A stretch of 36,667 bases of DNA from VRUE01 sp963817945. Lineage in GTDB: Bacteria > Actinomycetota > Thermoleophilia > Solirubrobacterales > 70-9. The notes under the pieces were generated by a model. The model saw only the letters and a program-made list of their open reading frames with translations. It ran no database searches and was not told the origin of the DNA. The stretch's first letter is position 1, and the number at the start of each line of letters is the position of its first letter. Positions 10,912 through 17,791 of this stretch are shown here, piece after piece. Where the stretch lies: the NCBI GenBank assembly GCA_963817945.1, contig CAWFQH010000006.1, forward strand, positions 1 through 36,667. Reading direction: 5' to 3'. A program made the translations under genes and the position numbers.

Positions 10912-11757
10912 ATGCCGAACCGCAAAACGAAACCCACCAGCCCCGGGCGCCGCTTCGCCACCTACCCGCTGCGCGAGCAGCTGACGGCGTCGGAGCCCGA
11001 GCCGAAGCTGACCGAAGGCCTGCGTAAGTCCGGCGGCCGCAACTCCAATGGTCGCGTCACCGCCCGCCATCGCGGTGGCGGCGCCAAGCGGCGCTACCGC
11101 AAGATCGACTTCAAGCGGCAGAAGGACGGCGTCCCCGCCAAGGTGGCGACGATCGAGTACGACCCCAACCGCACCTGCTACATCGCCCTGCTCCACTACG
11201 CCGACGGCGAGAAGCGCTACATCCTCGCCCCGGCCGGGCTCTCAGTTGGCGACCAAGTCCAGTCGGGGGCCGGCGCGGACGTCAAGCCCGGCCACACCAT
11301 GCCGCTGGGGCAGATGCCGACCGGCACGATCGTCCACAACGTCGAGCTGACTGCCGGCCAGGGCGGCAAGATGGGCCGCGCCGCCGGCACCTCGATCCAG
11401 CTCGTCGCCAAGGAGGGGGAGATGGTGACCCTGCGGTTGCCCTCCTCCGAGATGCGGCTGGTCCGCGCCGAGTGCCGCGCGACGGTCGGCTCGCTCTCCA
11501 ACGCCGAGCACCAGAACGTCAAGATCGGCAAGGCCGGCCGCAACCGCCACAAGGGCAAGCGCCCGCAGACCCGCGGCGTCGCGATGAACCCGGTTGACCA
11601 TCCGCACGGCGGCGGCGAGGCGCACCACACCCCCGGTGGTCATCCGGTCACTCCATGGGGCAAGCCGACCCTCGGCTACCGCACCCGCAAGAAGGGCAAG
11701 CAGTCCGACCGCTACATCGTGCGCGGCCGTCGCCGCGGGAAGAAGAAGAGTCGATAG
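10912..11757 (+). CDS. rplB: 50S ribosomal protein L2
   Basis: L2 is needed for subunit joining and peptidyl-transferase activity. The 281-residue protein is full length; the conserved NPVDHPHGGGEAHH segment, with the functionally important histidine, lies near residues 224-237, and the C-terminus ends in a basic GRRRGKKKSR tail. The two last bases of the stop codon already belong to the arm of element C2. Confidence 0.98.
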   Translation: MPNRKTKPTSPGRRFATYPLREQLTASEPEPKLTEGLRKSGGRNSNGRVTARHRGGGAKRRYRKIDFKRQKDGVPAKVATIEYDPNRTCYIALLHYADGEKRYILAPAGLSVGDQVQSGAGADVKPGHTMPLGQMPTGTIVHNVELTAGQGGKMGRAAGTSIQLVAKEGEMVTLRLPSSEMRLVRAECRATVGSLSNAEHQNVKIGKAGRNRHKGKRPQTRGVAMNPVDHPHGGGEAHHTPGGHPVTPWGKPTLGYRTRKKGKQSDRYIVRGRRRGKKKSR

Positions 11758-11919
11758 CGATGACCCCTCCCAACCCAGCACGCCTCAGCCGGCTGCAAAC
11801 CGGCGCTGGATCTTCGTCCTCGGGCTTGCCTTTGGCACCACCAAAGGCTGCGCCCTGCGTCCTTGCCCAGCTTGGTTTTCGCTCGGCTGAGTCGCACTGC
11901 GCTGGAAGGAGTCATCGCT
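11756..11919 (-). repeat. Core-box inverted-repeat element C2 (rplB-rpsS gap)
   Basis: A 36-base imperfect inverted repeat (11756-11791 with 11884-11919) runs from the rplB stop to just before the rpsS start. Comparing the arms, five transition differences are G.U pairs if the minus strand folds, with two true mismatches. The core holds TCCTCGG, a hairpin GCCTTTGG-CACCA-CCAAAGGC and CTGCGTCCTTGCC. Bases 11815-11859 are identical over 45 bp to 17150-17194 in element C3. The right arm contains the AAGGAG site of rpsS. Confidence 0.8.
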
Positions 11920-11920
11920 G

Positions 11921-12193
11921 ATGGGACGCTCGACCAAAAAGGGACCGTGGGTGGAAGCGGCGCTGATGAAGCGGATCGCCGCGATGAACGAGTCCGGCCA
12001 GAAGCAGATGGTCAAAACCTGGTCGCGGACCTCGACGATCTTCCCCGACATGGTCGGGCACACGATCGCCGTCCACGACGGGCGCAAGCACGTGCCGGTC
12101 TTCATCTCCGAGTCGATGGTCGGTCACAAGCTGGGCGAGTTCGCGCCGACCCGCACCTTCCGCTCCCACTCCGGCACCGCCCGAGGTGAGTAG
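11921..12193 (+). CDS. rpsS: 30S ribosomal protein S19
   Basis: S19 contacts S13 and the A-site finger in the 30S head. The 90-residue protein is complete, with the RSTKKGPWVE opening and GHKLGEFAPTRTF near the C-terminus. The AAGGAG ribosome site (11906-11911) lies within the right arm of element C2. rplV starts two bases after the stop. Confidence 0.97.
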   Translation: MGRSTKKGPWVEAALMKRIAAMNESGQKQMVKTWSRTSTIFPDMVGHTIAVHDGRKHVPVFISESMVGHKLGEFAPTRTFRSHSGTARGE

Positions 12194-12195
12194 TA

Positions 12196-12789
12196 ATGGC
12201 CGACGAGAAGAAAAAGCCGACGAAGAAATCAGAGAGCGGCAAAGCCGCCGCCGAGAAAGGCGCGGCAAAAAAAGGCGCGGCTGCAAAAAAAGGCGCGGAG
12301 AAAAAAAGCCAGGGCAAAAAAGCGGCCGGCAAAAAAGACACTTCGAAAAAAGCTGCGAAAAAAGAGAGTGGCAAAAAAGCTCCTGCCACCGCCGCCAAAA
12401 CCACCTCCAAAAAAGGATCGGCTCAGAAAAAACCTGCCAAGCCGGCTCCGATCGTGATCCGGGCCAGCTCCCGCTACGTGCGGGTGGCGCCGCGCAAGGC
12501 GCGGCTCGTCGCCGACCAGGTGCGCGGCCTGCAGATCGAGCGGGCACGGGCGCTGCTGCAGTTCTCGCCGCGCGGCGCGGCCCAGGACATCGCCAAGCTG
12601 ATCGAGTCCGCCGCCTCCAACGCGGAGAACAACCACGACCTCGTCGCCGACGAGATGCGGGTCGCCGAGATCACCGTCGACGAAGGCCCGACCATCAAGC
12701 GCTTCCGGCCGCGCGCGCTCGGCCGGGCGACCCCGATCAACAAGCGGACGAGCCACATCGCCGTGGCTCTGAGCCCGGAAGAGAGCTGA
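12196..12789 (+). CDS. rplV: 50S ribosomal protein L22 with long basic N-terminal tail
   Basis: L22 lines the exit tunnel. Of 197 residues, only about 86-197 are the normal L22 domain (RASSRYVRVAPRKARLVADQ onward). Residues 1-85 are a low-complexity tail of lysine, alanine, glycine and serine resembling histone H1-like tails. The tail's codons are odd: lysines are written as AAA-AAA pairs, giving ten runs of six or seven A, although the neighbouring genes mostly use AAG. Seven-A runs are classical polymerase and ribosome slippage sites. GAGGTGAG precedes the ATG. The tail could bind rRNA on the solvent side or nucleic acid more generally. Confidence 0.95.
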   Translation: MADEKKKPTKKSESGKAAAEKGAAKKGAAAKKGAEKKSQGKKAAGKKDTSKKAAKKESGKKAPATAAKTTSKKGSAQKKPAKPAPIVIRASSRYVRVAPRKARLVADQVRGLQIERARALLQFSPRGAAQDIAKLIESAASNAENNHDLVADEMRVAEITVDEGPTIKRFRPRALGRATPINKRTSHIAVALSPEES

Positions 12790-12797
12790 GGTAGGGC

Positions 12798-13526
12798 ATG
12801 GGACAGAAGATCCACCCCGGCGGCTTCCGCGTCGGCTACATCCACGACTGGAAGTCGAACTGGTTCGACGAGAAGGGCTTCGCCGACGTCCTCGACGAGG
12901 ACCTGAAGATCCGCGACCACATCGAGGGCAAACTCGCCCACGCCGGCCTCTCGGACATCACGATCGAGCGCCGCGGCGAAGTTGCTGTCGACATCCACAC
13001 CGCCCGCCCGGGCATCGTGATCGGCAAATCGGGGTCCGAAGTCGACGCACTGCGCAAAGAGCTGCACAAGTTGACCGGCAAGCCGGTGAAAGTGAACATC
13101 CGCGAGGTGAAGCGCCCCGAGCTCGACGCCAAACTGGTCGCCCAGTCGATCGCCGAGCAGCTGCAGAATCGAGTCGCTTTCCGCCGCGCGATGAAACGGG
13201 CCCTGACTTCGGCGATGCGCTCCGGCGCCAAGGGCGTGAAGATTCAGGTGGCGGGCCGCCTCGGCGGTGCCGAGATGGCGCGCACCGAAAGCTATTCCGA
13301 CGGGCGCGTGCCACTGCACACGCTGCGGGCGAACATCGACTACGGGACCTATGAGGCGCGCACGACCGCCGGCCGGATCGGCGTCAAATGCTGGATCAAC
13401 AAGGGCGAAGTGATGCCGGAGGGCTTCCGTTCCGACCAGATTTCCGCCGAGGGCGAGCCGCCGCAACGCGGCGGCGACGGCCGGGGCCGCGGCGGCCAGC
13501 GCGGGGGCGGGGGAGGTCGCAGCTGA
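12798..13526 (+). CDS. rpsC: 30S ribosomal protein S3
   Basis: S3 forms part of the mRNA entry tunnel and helicase. The 242-residue protein has the N-terminal KH domain (IVIGKSGSEVDALRKEL) and the C-terminal domain with RTESYSDGRVPLHTLRA. The last ~24 residues form a glycine/arginine-rich tail (GGDGRGRGGQRGGGGGRS) beyond the usual end, likely an RNA-contacting extension. The stop overlaps the rplP start. Confidence 0.97.
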   Translation: MGQKIHPGGFRVGYIHDWKSNWFDEKGFADVLDEDLKIRDHIEGKLAHAGLSDITIERRGEVAVDIHTARPGIVIGKSGSEVDALRKELHKLTGKPVKVNIREVKRPELDAKLVAQSIAEQLQNRVAFRRAMKRALTSAMRSGAKGVKIQVAGRLGGAEMARTESYSDGRVPLHTLRANIDYGTYEARTTAGRIGVKCWINKGEVMPEGFRSDQISAEGEPPQRGGDGRGRGGQRGGGGGRS

Positions 13527-13948
13527 TGCTGATGCCGAAGCGGGTCAAGCACCGCAAACAGATGCGCGGCCGGATGCGCGGCAACACCAAGGGCGGCAGC
13601 AGCGTCGCCTTCGGCGAGTATGGGCTGAAGGCGCTCGACCGCGGCTGGATCACGAACCGGCAGATCGAGGCCGCCCGTGTCGCGATGACCCGCAAGATCA
13701 AACGCGGCGGCAAGGTCTGGATCAACATCTTCCCCGACAAGCCCTACACGAAGAAGCCAGCCGAGACGCGGATGGGCTCCGGCAAGGGCAATCCGGAGGG
13801 CTGGGTCGCCGTCGTCAAGCCGGGCAAGGTGATGTTCGAGCTGGCCGGCGTTCCCGAGGACCTGGCGCGCGAGGCGCTGCGCCTGGCCGGGCACAAGCTT
13901 CCCGTCAGGACCCGGTTCGTGATGCGCGAGGGGGCTGAGGGTCGATGA
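13526..13948 (+). CDS. rplP: 50S ribosomal protein L16
   Basis: L16 helps position A-site tRNA and 5S rRNA. It has 140 residues, of normal length, with MPKRVKHRKQMRGRMRG at the start and KPAETRMGSGKG in the middle. The ATG at 13526 shares its A with the rpsC TGA; a second ATG at 13532 is equally good. The stop overlaps rpmC (ATGA). Confidence 0.97.
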   Translation: MLMPKRVKHRKQMRGRMRGNTKGGSSVAFGEYGLKALDRGWITNRQIEAARVAMTRKIKRGGKVWINIFPDKPYTKKPAETRMGSGKGNPEGWVAVVKPGKVMFELAGVPEDLAREALRLAGHKLPVRTRFVMREGAEGR

Positions 13949-14157
13949 AGGCGGGCGAGGTTCACAACCTCAAAGACGGCGAGCTGGTGGTGAAACTGAT
14001 CGACGCCAAGAAAGAGGCGTTCAACCTGCGCTTCCGGCACGCCACCGGCGAGTTGGAGAACACGGCGCGGCTGAAGCAGAGCACGCGCGATGTCGCCAGG
14101 CTGCTCACCATTGCGAAGCAACGTGGGATCGATATCGAGCGAGAGCTAAGGAAGTAA
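13945..14157 (+). CDS. rpmC: 50S ribosomal protein L29
   Basis: L29 neighbours L23 at the tunnel exit. The 70-residue helical protein has the family pattern ELVVKLIDAKKEAFNLRFRHATGEL and an IAKQRGI segment near the end. It is coupled on both sides, with a four-base overlap with rplP and a TAATG junction to rpsQ. Confidence 0.96.
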   Translation: MKAGEVHNLKDGELVVKLIDAKKEAFNLRFRHATGELENTARLKQSTRDVARLLTIAKQRGIDIERELRK

Positions 14158-14933
14158 TGGCAGACGAAGAGAAAAAAGACGCAGTCGAGGAGACTCCCCC
14201 TAAGGACGAGACGCCTGAGGCGGCGGGTCCTGTCGAGGAGTCGGACTCCTCGTCCTCGCGGGACGACGCTGCGGGCGAGGAGTCCGACTCCACGCCACCC
14301 GCCGCAGAGGCGGCTGCGGCTGAGGGGGAGGCTCCGGCGGCTGAGGCTGATGCCTCGGCGGCCGATGACGCAGCCCCCGAGCCCGAGCCCGAGGCGGAGG
14401 AGCCTGCTGCCGAAGAGAAAGCTGCCGAGCCTGCCGCGAAAGAAGCAGCGGAGACCCAGGCTGCTGAGCCGAATCCGGAGGACGAGCTTCCTTGGAAGGA
14501 GCGGCGCAGGCTGGCCAAGTCGCGCAGGCCGCACAAAGCTGGGCCGCAGCTGAGCATCGAGGAGCGAGCCGAGCGGCGCGAGGCCGATCGGAAGCGTCAG
14601 GCCGAGCTGCGGCGCAAGCAGCGGGCCGAAGTCAAAGCGAAGAGGGAAGGAGTCGGGACGGGGACGCCGCCGGCGGAGAAAGACGCTAACGCTGCCAAGG
14701 TGCGGCAGGGGATCGTCGTTTCCGACAAAGCGGAGAAATCGATCACCGTGCGGGTCGACATCGTCCGCCGCCATCCGACCTACGAGAAGGTGATCCGCCG
14801 CTCGCGGACCCTGCACGCCCATGACGAGCGCAACGAGGCCGGCGAGGGCGACGTCGTGCGGGTGGTCGAGACGCGGCCGCTCTCGAAGACCAAGCGTTGG
14901 CGCCTGGTCGAGGTTCTCGAGAAGGCGAAGTAG
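14157..14933 (+). CDS. rpsQ: 30S ribosomal protein S17 with 180-residue N-terminal extension
   Basis: S17 binds the 5' domain of 16S rRNA. The normal S17 domain is only the last 77 residues (from VRQGIVVSDKAEKS). It is preceded by about 181 extra residues: an acidic alanine/glutamate/proline/serine stretch to about residue 110, then a basic helical stretch (KERRRLAKSRR ... ERAERREADRKRQAELRRKQ). Bases 14223-14259 in the acidic part are identical over 37 bp to a segment of rpsE, in the same frame (AGPVEESDSSSS), and contain a 19-base palindrome. Such a long extension is exceptional for S17. Whether it is cleaved or stays on the ribosome cannot be told. Confidence 0.93.
   Translation: MADEEKKDAVEETPPKDETPEAAGPVEESDSSSSRDDAAGEESDSTPPAAEAAAAEGEAPAAEADASAADDAAPEPEPEAEEPAAEEKAAEPAAKEAAETQAAEPNPEDELPWKERRRLAKSRRPHKAGPQLSIEERAERREADRKRQAELRRKQRAEVKAKREGVGTGTPPAEKDANAAKVRQGIVVSDKAEKSITVRVDIVRRHPTYEKVIRRSRTLHAHDERNEAGEGDVVRVVETRPLSKTKRWRLVEVLEKAK
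14223..14259 (+). repeat. In-frame 37-bp palindromic repeat, copy in rpsQ
   Basis: These 37 bases are identical to 18756-18792 in rpsE and are read in the same frame. The segment contains the odd palindrome CGAGGAGTC-G-GACTCCTCG (perfect 9-bp arms). A decayed half copy, CGAGGAGTCCGACTCC, follows shortly after within rpsQ. Confidence 0.85.
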
Positions 14934-14943
14934 AGGCAGATCG

Positions 14944-15315
14944 ATGATCCAGCAGGAGTCAAGACTGAAAGTGGCCGACAACTCGGGCGCGCGGGAGATC
15001 CTCTGCATCCGGGTCAAGGGCGGCTCGCATCGCCGCTACGCCGGCGTCGGCGACGTCATCACCGCCACCGTCAAACAGGCTAGCCCGCAAGGCGGGGTCC
15101 GCAAGGGCGAGGTCGTCCAGGCCGTCGTCGTCCGCACCCGCAAGCAGCTCGGCCGCCCCGACGGCACCTACATCGCCTTCGACGAAAACGCAGCGGTCCT
15201 GATCGACCCCGCCAGCAACAACCCGCGCGGCACCCGCATCTTCGGGCCCGTCGCCCGCGAGCTGCGCGATCGCAACTTCATGAAAATCGTCTCGCTCGCG
15301 CCGGAGGTCCTGTAG
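14944..15315 (+). CDS. rplN: 50S ribosomal protein L14
   Basis: L14 forms an intersubunit bridge and is the binding site of RsfS in other bacteria. The 123-residue protein starts MIQQESRLKVADNSGAREI and ends with the RELRDRNFMKIVSLAPEVL block, full length. The GGAGG inside its final codons also serves the duplicated rplX start. Confidence 0.97.
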   Translation: MIQQESRLKVADNSGAREILCIRVKGGSHRRYAGVGDVITATVKQASPQGGVRKGEVVQAVVVRTRKQLGRPDGTYIAFDENAAVLIDPASNNPRGTRIFGPVARELRDRNFMKIVSLAPEVL

Positions 15316-15316
15316 C

Positions 15317-15352
15317 AATGGGTAAGACGATGCACAATGGGTAAGACGATGC
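15317..15352 (+). repeat. 19-bp tandem duplication at the rplX start
   Basis: AATGGGTAAGACGATGC occurs at 15317-15333 and again at 15336-15352, period 19. Because 19 is not a multiple of three, the first ATG (15318) reads an eight-codon peptide (MGKTMHNG) and stops at 15342-15344, within the second codon set of the true rplX frame. The good GGAGGT site is spaced for the first ATG, so rplX at 15337 would need reinitiation or direct entry. Confidence 0.85.
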
Positions 15353-15678
15353 GAATCCGCAAGGACGATGAAGTCGTCGTGATCGGCGGCAAGGACGCCG
15401 GCAAGACGGGTCGCGTGACGCGCACCGACCCGAAGCGCGAAAGGGTCTTCGTCGAGGGCCTGAACATGGTCAAGCGGCACGAAAAACCGCGCCCCACGCA
15501 GAACACCCAGCGCCAGAGCCAGGTGATGGGCGGCATCGTCGAAAAGGAAGGGCCGATCCACGTCTCCAACGTGATGCTGCTCGACCCCAAAGACAACAAG
15601 CCGACCCGGGTCGGCGTGCGCCGCGACAAAGGCGGCAAGCGTGAGCGGTTCGCGAGGCGGAGCGGAGCGGCGTTCTGA
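15337..15678 (+). CDS. rplX: 50S ribosomal protein L24
   Basis: L24 initiates 50S assembly by binding 23S domain I. The 113-residue protein has the KOW-type motif (DEVVVIGGKDAGKTGRVTR) at about 10-28 and the conserved NMVKRHEKPR segment. The ATG at 15337 is the second copy of a duplicated start; the first copy (15318) gives only a short out-of-frame peptide. The stop overlaps the rplE ATG. Confidence 0.96.
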   Translation: MGKTMRIRKDDEVVVIGGKDAGKTGRVTRTDPKRERVFVEGLNMVKRHEKPRPTQNTQRQSQVMGGIVEKEGPIHVSNVMLLDPKDNKPTRVGVRRDKGGKRERFARRSGAAF

Positions 15679-16490
15679 TGGAGGCTGCAACCGCCACCCC
15701 AGCCCAGGCCACGCCGCCGCGCCTGCGCGAGCGCTACGACAACGAGGTACTGCCGGCGCTGATCGAGCGCTTCGGCTACTCGACCCCGATGCAGGCACCC
15801 CGCCTGCAGAAGATCGTCCTCAACATGGGCGTTGGCGAGGCGAAGCAGAACGCGAAGATGCTGGAAGCCGCGCAGGAGCAGTTGGCGACGATCGCCGGCC
15901 AGCAGCCGAGCGTGCGCCGCGCTCGCAAGTCGATTGCCTCCTTCAAGGTCCGCGAGGGGATGCCGGTCGGCCTTTCGGTAACGCTACGGCGCGCCCGCAT
16001 GTGGGAGTTCCTCGACCGCCTCTGCTCGATCGCGGTGCCGCGCATCCGCGACTTCCGCGGCCTCAACCCGCGCTCCTTCGACGGCCGCGGCAACTACTCG
16101 ATGGGTGTTAAGGAGCAGCTGATCTTCCCGGAAATCGACTACGACTCGATCGACGAGGTGCGGGGCCTGGACGTGACGATCGCGACCAGCGCCAAGACCG
16201 ACCTCGAGGCCTTCGAACTGCTGCTGGCGCTGGGCATGCCCTTTGCCAAAGACGGCCGCCCGGGCGAAGAGAGATCGGCGGCGGAAGCTGCCGAAGAGGA
16301 GAAACGCCACGAGGAAGCCCGGCAGCGGGCCGAAGCCGAGCAGGCTGCGCTCGAGCAGCTGAAAGAGGAGAACCCCGAGGCGTACGCAAAGCCCGAGCCG
16401 GAAGCCGGCGAGGAGGGCGAGGGCGCTGAGGGTGAGACTGAGCAGGCCGACGCCGAGGCAGCTGACAAGGAGAATTCAGACAATGGCTAA
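15678..16490 (+). CDS. rplE: 50S ribosomal protein L5 with acidic C-terminal tail
   Basis: L5 binds 5S rRNA and contacts P-site tRNA and S13. Residues 1-193 are a normal L5 (KIVLNMGVGEA near 45-55, FDGRGNYSMGVKEQ near 134-147, ending ALGMPFAKDG). Residues 194-270 are an added glutamate/alanine-rich tail that looks helical at first and then disordered. Codon use in the tail is similar to the rest. The last eight bases overlap rpsN. Confidence 0.95.
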   Translation: MEAATATPAQATPPRLRERYDNEVLPALIERFGYSTPMQAPRLQKIVLNMGVGEAKQNAKMLEAAQEQLATIAGQQPSVRRARKSIASFKVREGMPVGLSVTLRRARMWEFLDRLCSIAVPRIRDFRGLNPRSFDGRGNYSMGVKEQLIFPEIDYDSIDEVRGLDVTIATSAKTDLEAFELLLALGMPFAKDGRPGEERSAAEAAEEEKRHEEARQRAEAEQAALEQLKEENPEAYAKPEPEAGEEGEGAEGETEQADAEAADKENSDNG

Positions 16491-16668
16491 GACTTCGATG
16501 AAGGTTAAGCAGGGGCGCAAAGCCAAGTTCAAGAGCCGCGAGTACAACCGCTGCCGCCGCTGCGGCCGCCCGCGGGGCTACTACCGCAAGTTCGGCCTCT
16601 GCCGCATCTGCCTGCGCGAGGCGGCCCACGAGGGCTACGTGCCCGGCATGACCAAGTCGAGCTGGTAG
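16483..16668 (+). CDS. rpsN: 30S ribosomal protein S14, zinc type
   Basis: S14 assembles late into the 30S head. This is the short zinc-binding form (61 residues): the cysteines form C-x2-C-x12-C-x2-C (CRRCGRPRGYYRKFGLCRIC). The start at 16483 lies inside the end of rplE (ATGGCTAA), with AAGGAG upstream. The zinc form suggests that a zinc-free paralogue might exist elsewhere in the genome; none is in the window. Confidence 0.97.
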   Translation: MAKTSMKVKQGRKAKFKSREYNRCRRCGRPRGYYRKFGLCRICLREAAHEGYVPGMTKSSW

Positions 16669-16690
16669 GCAGAGACGGGACTAGAGAATC

Positions 16691-17086
16691 ATGCTGAATG
16701 ACCCGATAGCCGACTACCTGACCAGGATCCGCAACGCGCTTGGCTCCGGCCATGACGAGGTGAGCATCCCCGCCTCTCGCCTGAAGGAGGAGATGTCGCG
16801 GATCCTCAAGGAGCAGGGCTACATCCGCGACTTCAACCGGGAGCCGGCGCGGGTCGGCGAGGCGATCAAGATCCGCCTCAAGTACACCGAGGACCGCCAG
16901 CCTGTGATCGCCGGCCTGGAGCGGGTCTCGCGCCCGGGACGGCGCCGCTACGTCGACCATAAGCAGGTCCCGCGCGTTCACGGCGGCACCGGTACGGCCA
17001 TCGTCAGCACCTCGGTTGGTGTGATGACCGGACACGAAGCGACGGCGAAGGGAATCGGCGGCGAGGTAGTCGCCTACGTCTGGTGA
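16691..17086 (+). CDS. rpsH: 30S ribosomal protein S8
   Basis: S8 is a primary 16S rRNA binder and, in E. coli, the repressor of the spc operon. The 131-residue protein has the N-terminal DPIADYLTRIRNA and the C-terminal GGEVVAYVW typical of the family. It is followed within four bases by element C3, which separates it from rplF. Confidence 0.97.
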   Translation: MLNDPIADYLTRIRNALGSGHDEVSIPASRLKEEMSRILKEQGYIRDFNREPARVGEAIKIRLKYTEDRQPVIAGLERVSRPGRRRYVDHKQVPRVHGGTGTAIVSTSVGVMTGHEATAKGIGGEVVAYVW

Positions 17087-17089
17087 TCT

Positions 17090-17254
17090 AGATGCCTGCC
17101 TCCCCGACCAAGCACACCTGGATGACCCGCCTGGCGCTTCGCATCTCCGCGTCCTCGGGCTTGCCTTTGGCACCACCAAAGGCTGCGCCCTGCGCCCTCG
17201 ATTTGCTCGACCAGTCGGGCCACCAGGCGCACTCGGCCAGGAAGGCAGGCATCT
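17090..17254 (-). repeat. Core-box inverted-repeat element C3 (rpsH-rplF gap)
   Basis: Arms 17090-17121 and 17223-17254 pair over 32 positions. Eleven outer pairs are perfect; of the inner 21, seven differ, and every difference is a G.U wobble if the minus strand folds (A.C if the plus strand folds). The core (17150-17194) is identical over 45 bp to element C2 and includes the GCCTTTGG-CACCA-CCAAAGGC hairpin. The right arm overlaps the purine-rich ribosome site upstream of rplF. Confidence 0.82.
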
Positions 17255-17255
17255 C

Positions 17256-17789
17256 ATGAGCCGAATCGGAAGAAAGCCCATCCCCGTCCCCGAGGCCGTC
17301 ACGGTCGAGGTCGCCCCTGGGCGCGTAGCCGTCAAGGGCCCGAAGGGGGATCTGAGCCAGGCGCTCTCGCCCGACATGAAGGTCGAGCAGGAGGACGGGA
17401 CGATCACCGTTACCCGCCCCACCGACCGCGGCGAGCACCGTGCCCTGCACGGGCTGACCCGAAGCCTGATCGCCAACATGATCGAGGGGGTCACCGAGGG
17501 CTACGAGAAGCGCCTGGAGATCCAGGGCGTCGGCTACCGCGCTCAGCTCAAGGGCAAGAACCTGGAGATGGCGCTCGGCTACTCGCACCCGGTTTCGATC
17601 GAGCCGCCCGAAGGGATCGAGTTCGAGGTCCCGCAGCCGACCGAGGTCACCGTGCGCGGGATCGACAAGCAGCTGGTCGGCCAGGTCGCCGCGGACATCC
17701 GCAAGCGCCGCCCGCCGGAGCCCTACAAGGGCAAGGGAATCCGCTACCGCGACGAGCACGTCCTGCGCAAGGTCGGGAAGAGGGCCTAG
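17256..17789 (+). CDS. rplF: 50S ribosomal protein L6
   Basis: L6 sits near the sarcin-ricin loop and the factor-binding site. The 177-residue protein has the two-domain L6 layout, from MSRIGRKPIPVP to the C-terminal motif RKRRPPEPYKGKGIRY. The ATG is two bases after the right arm of element C3, whose AGGAAGGCAGG stretch is the only candidate ribosome site. Confidence 0.97.
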   Translation: MSRIGRKPIPVPEAVTVEVAPGRVAVKGPKGDLSQALSPDMKVEQEDGTITVTRPTDRGEHRALHGLTRSLIANMIEGVTEGYEKRLEIQGVGYRAQLKGKNLEMALGYSHPVSIEPPEGIEFEVPQPTEVTVRGIDKQLVGQVAADIRKRRPPEPYKGKGIRYRDEHVLRKVGKRA

Positions 17790-17791
17790 CG

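Noticed and set aside
12186..12794. A second 202-codon frame overlapping rplV
   Set aside because: It is the -1 frame of a lysine-rich tail and then of L22. It has no homology of its own; it is kept only as a possible slippage product.
9839..17254. CRISPR array or ordinary transposon as explanation for the repeats
   Set aside because: The units are not tandem, have no uniform spacers and no transposase gene. The arms are not shared between copies, unlike terminal inverted repeats.
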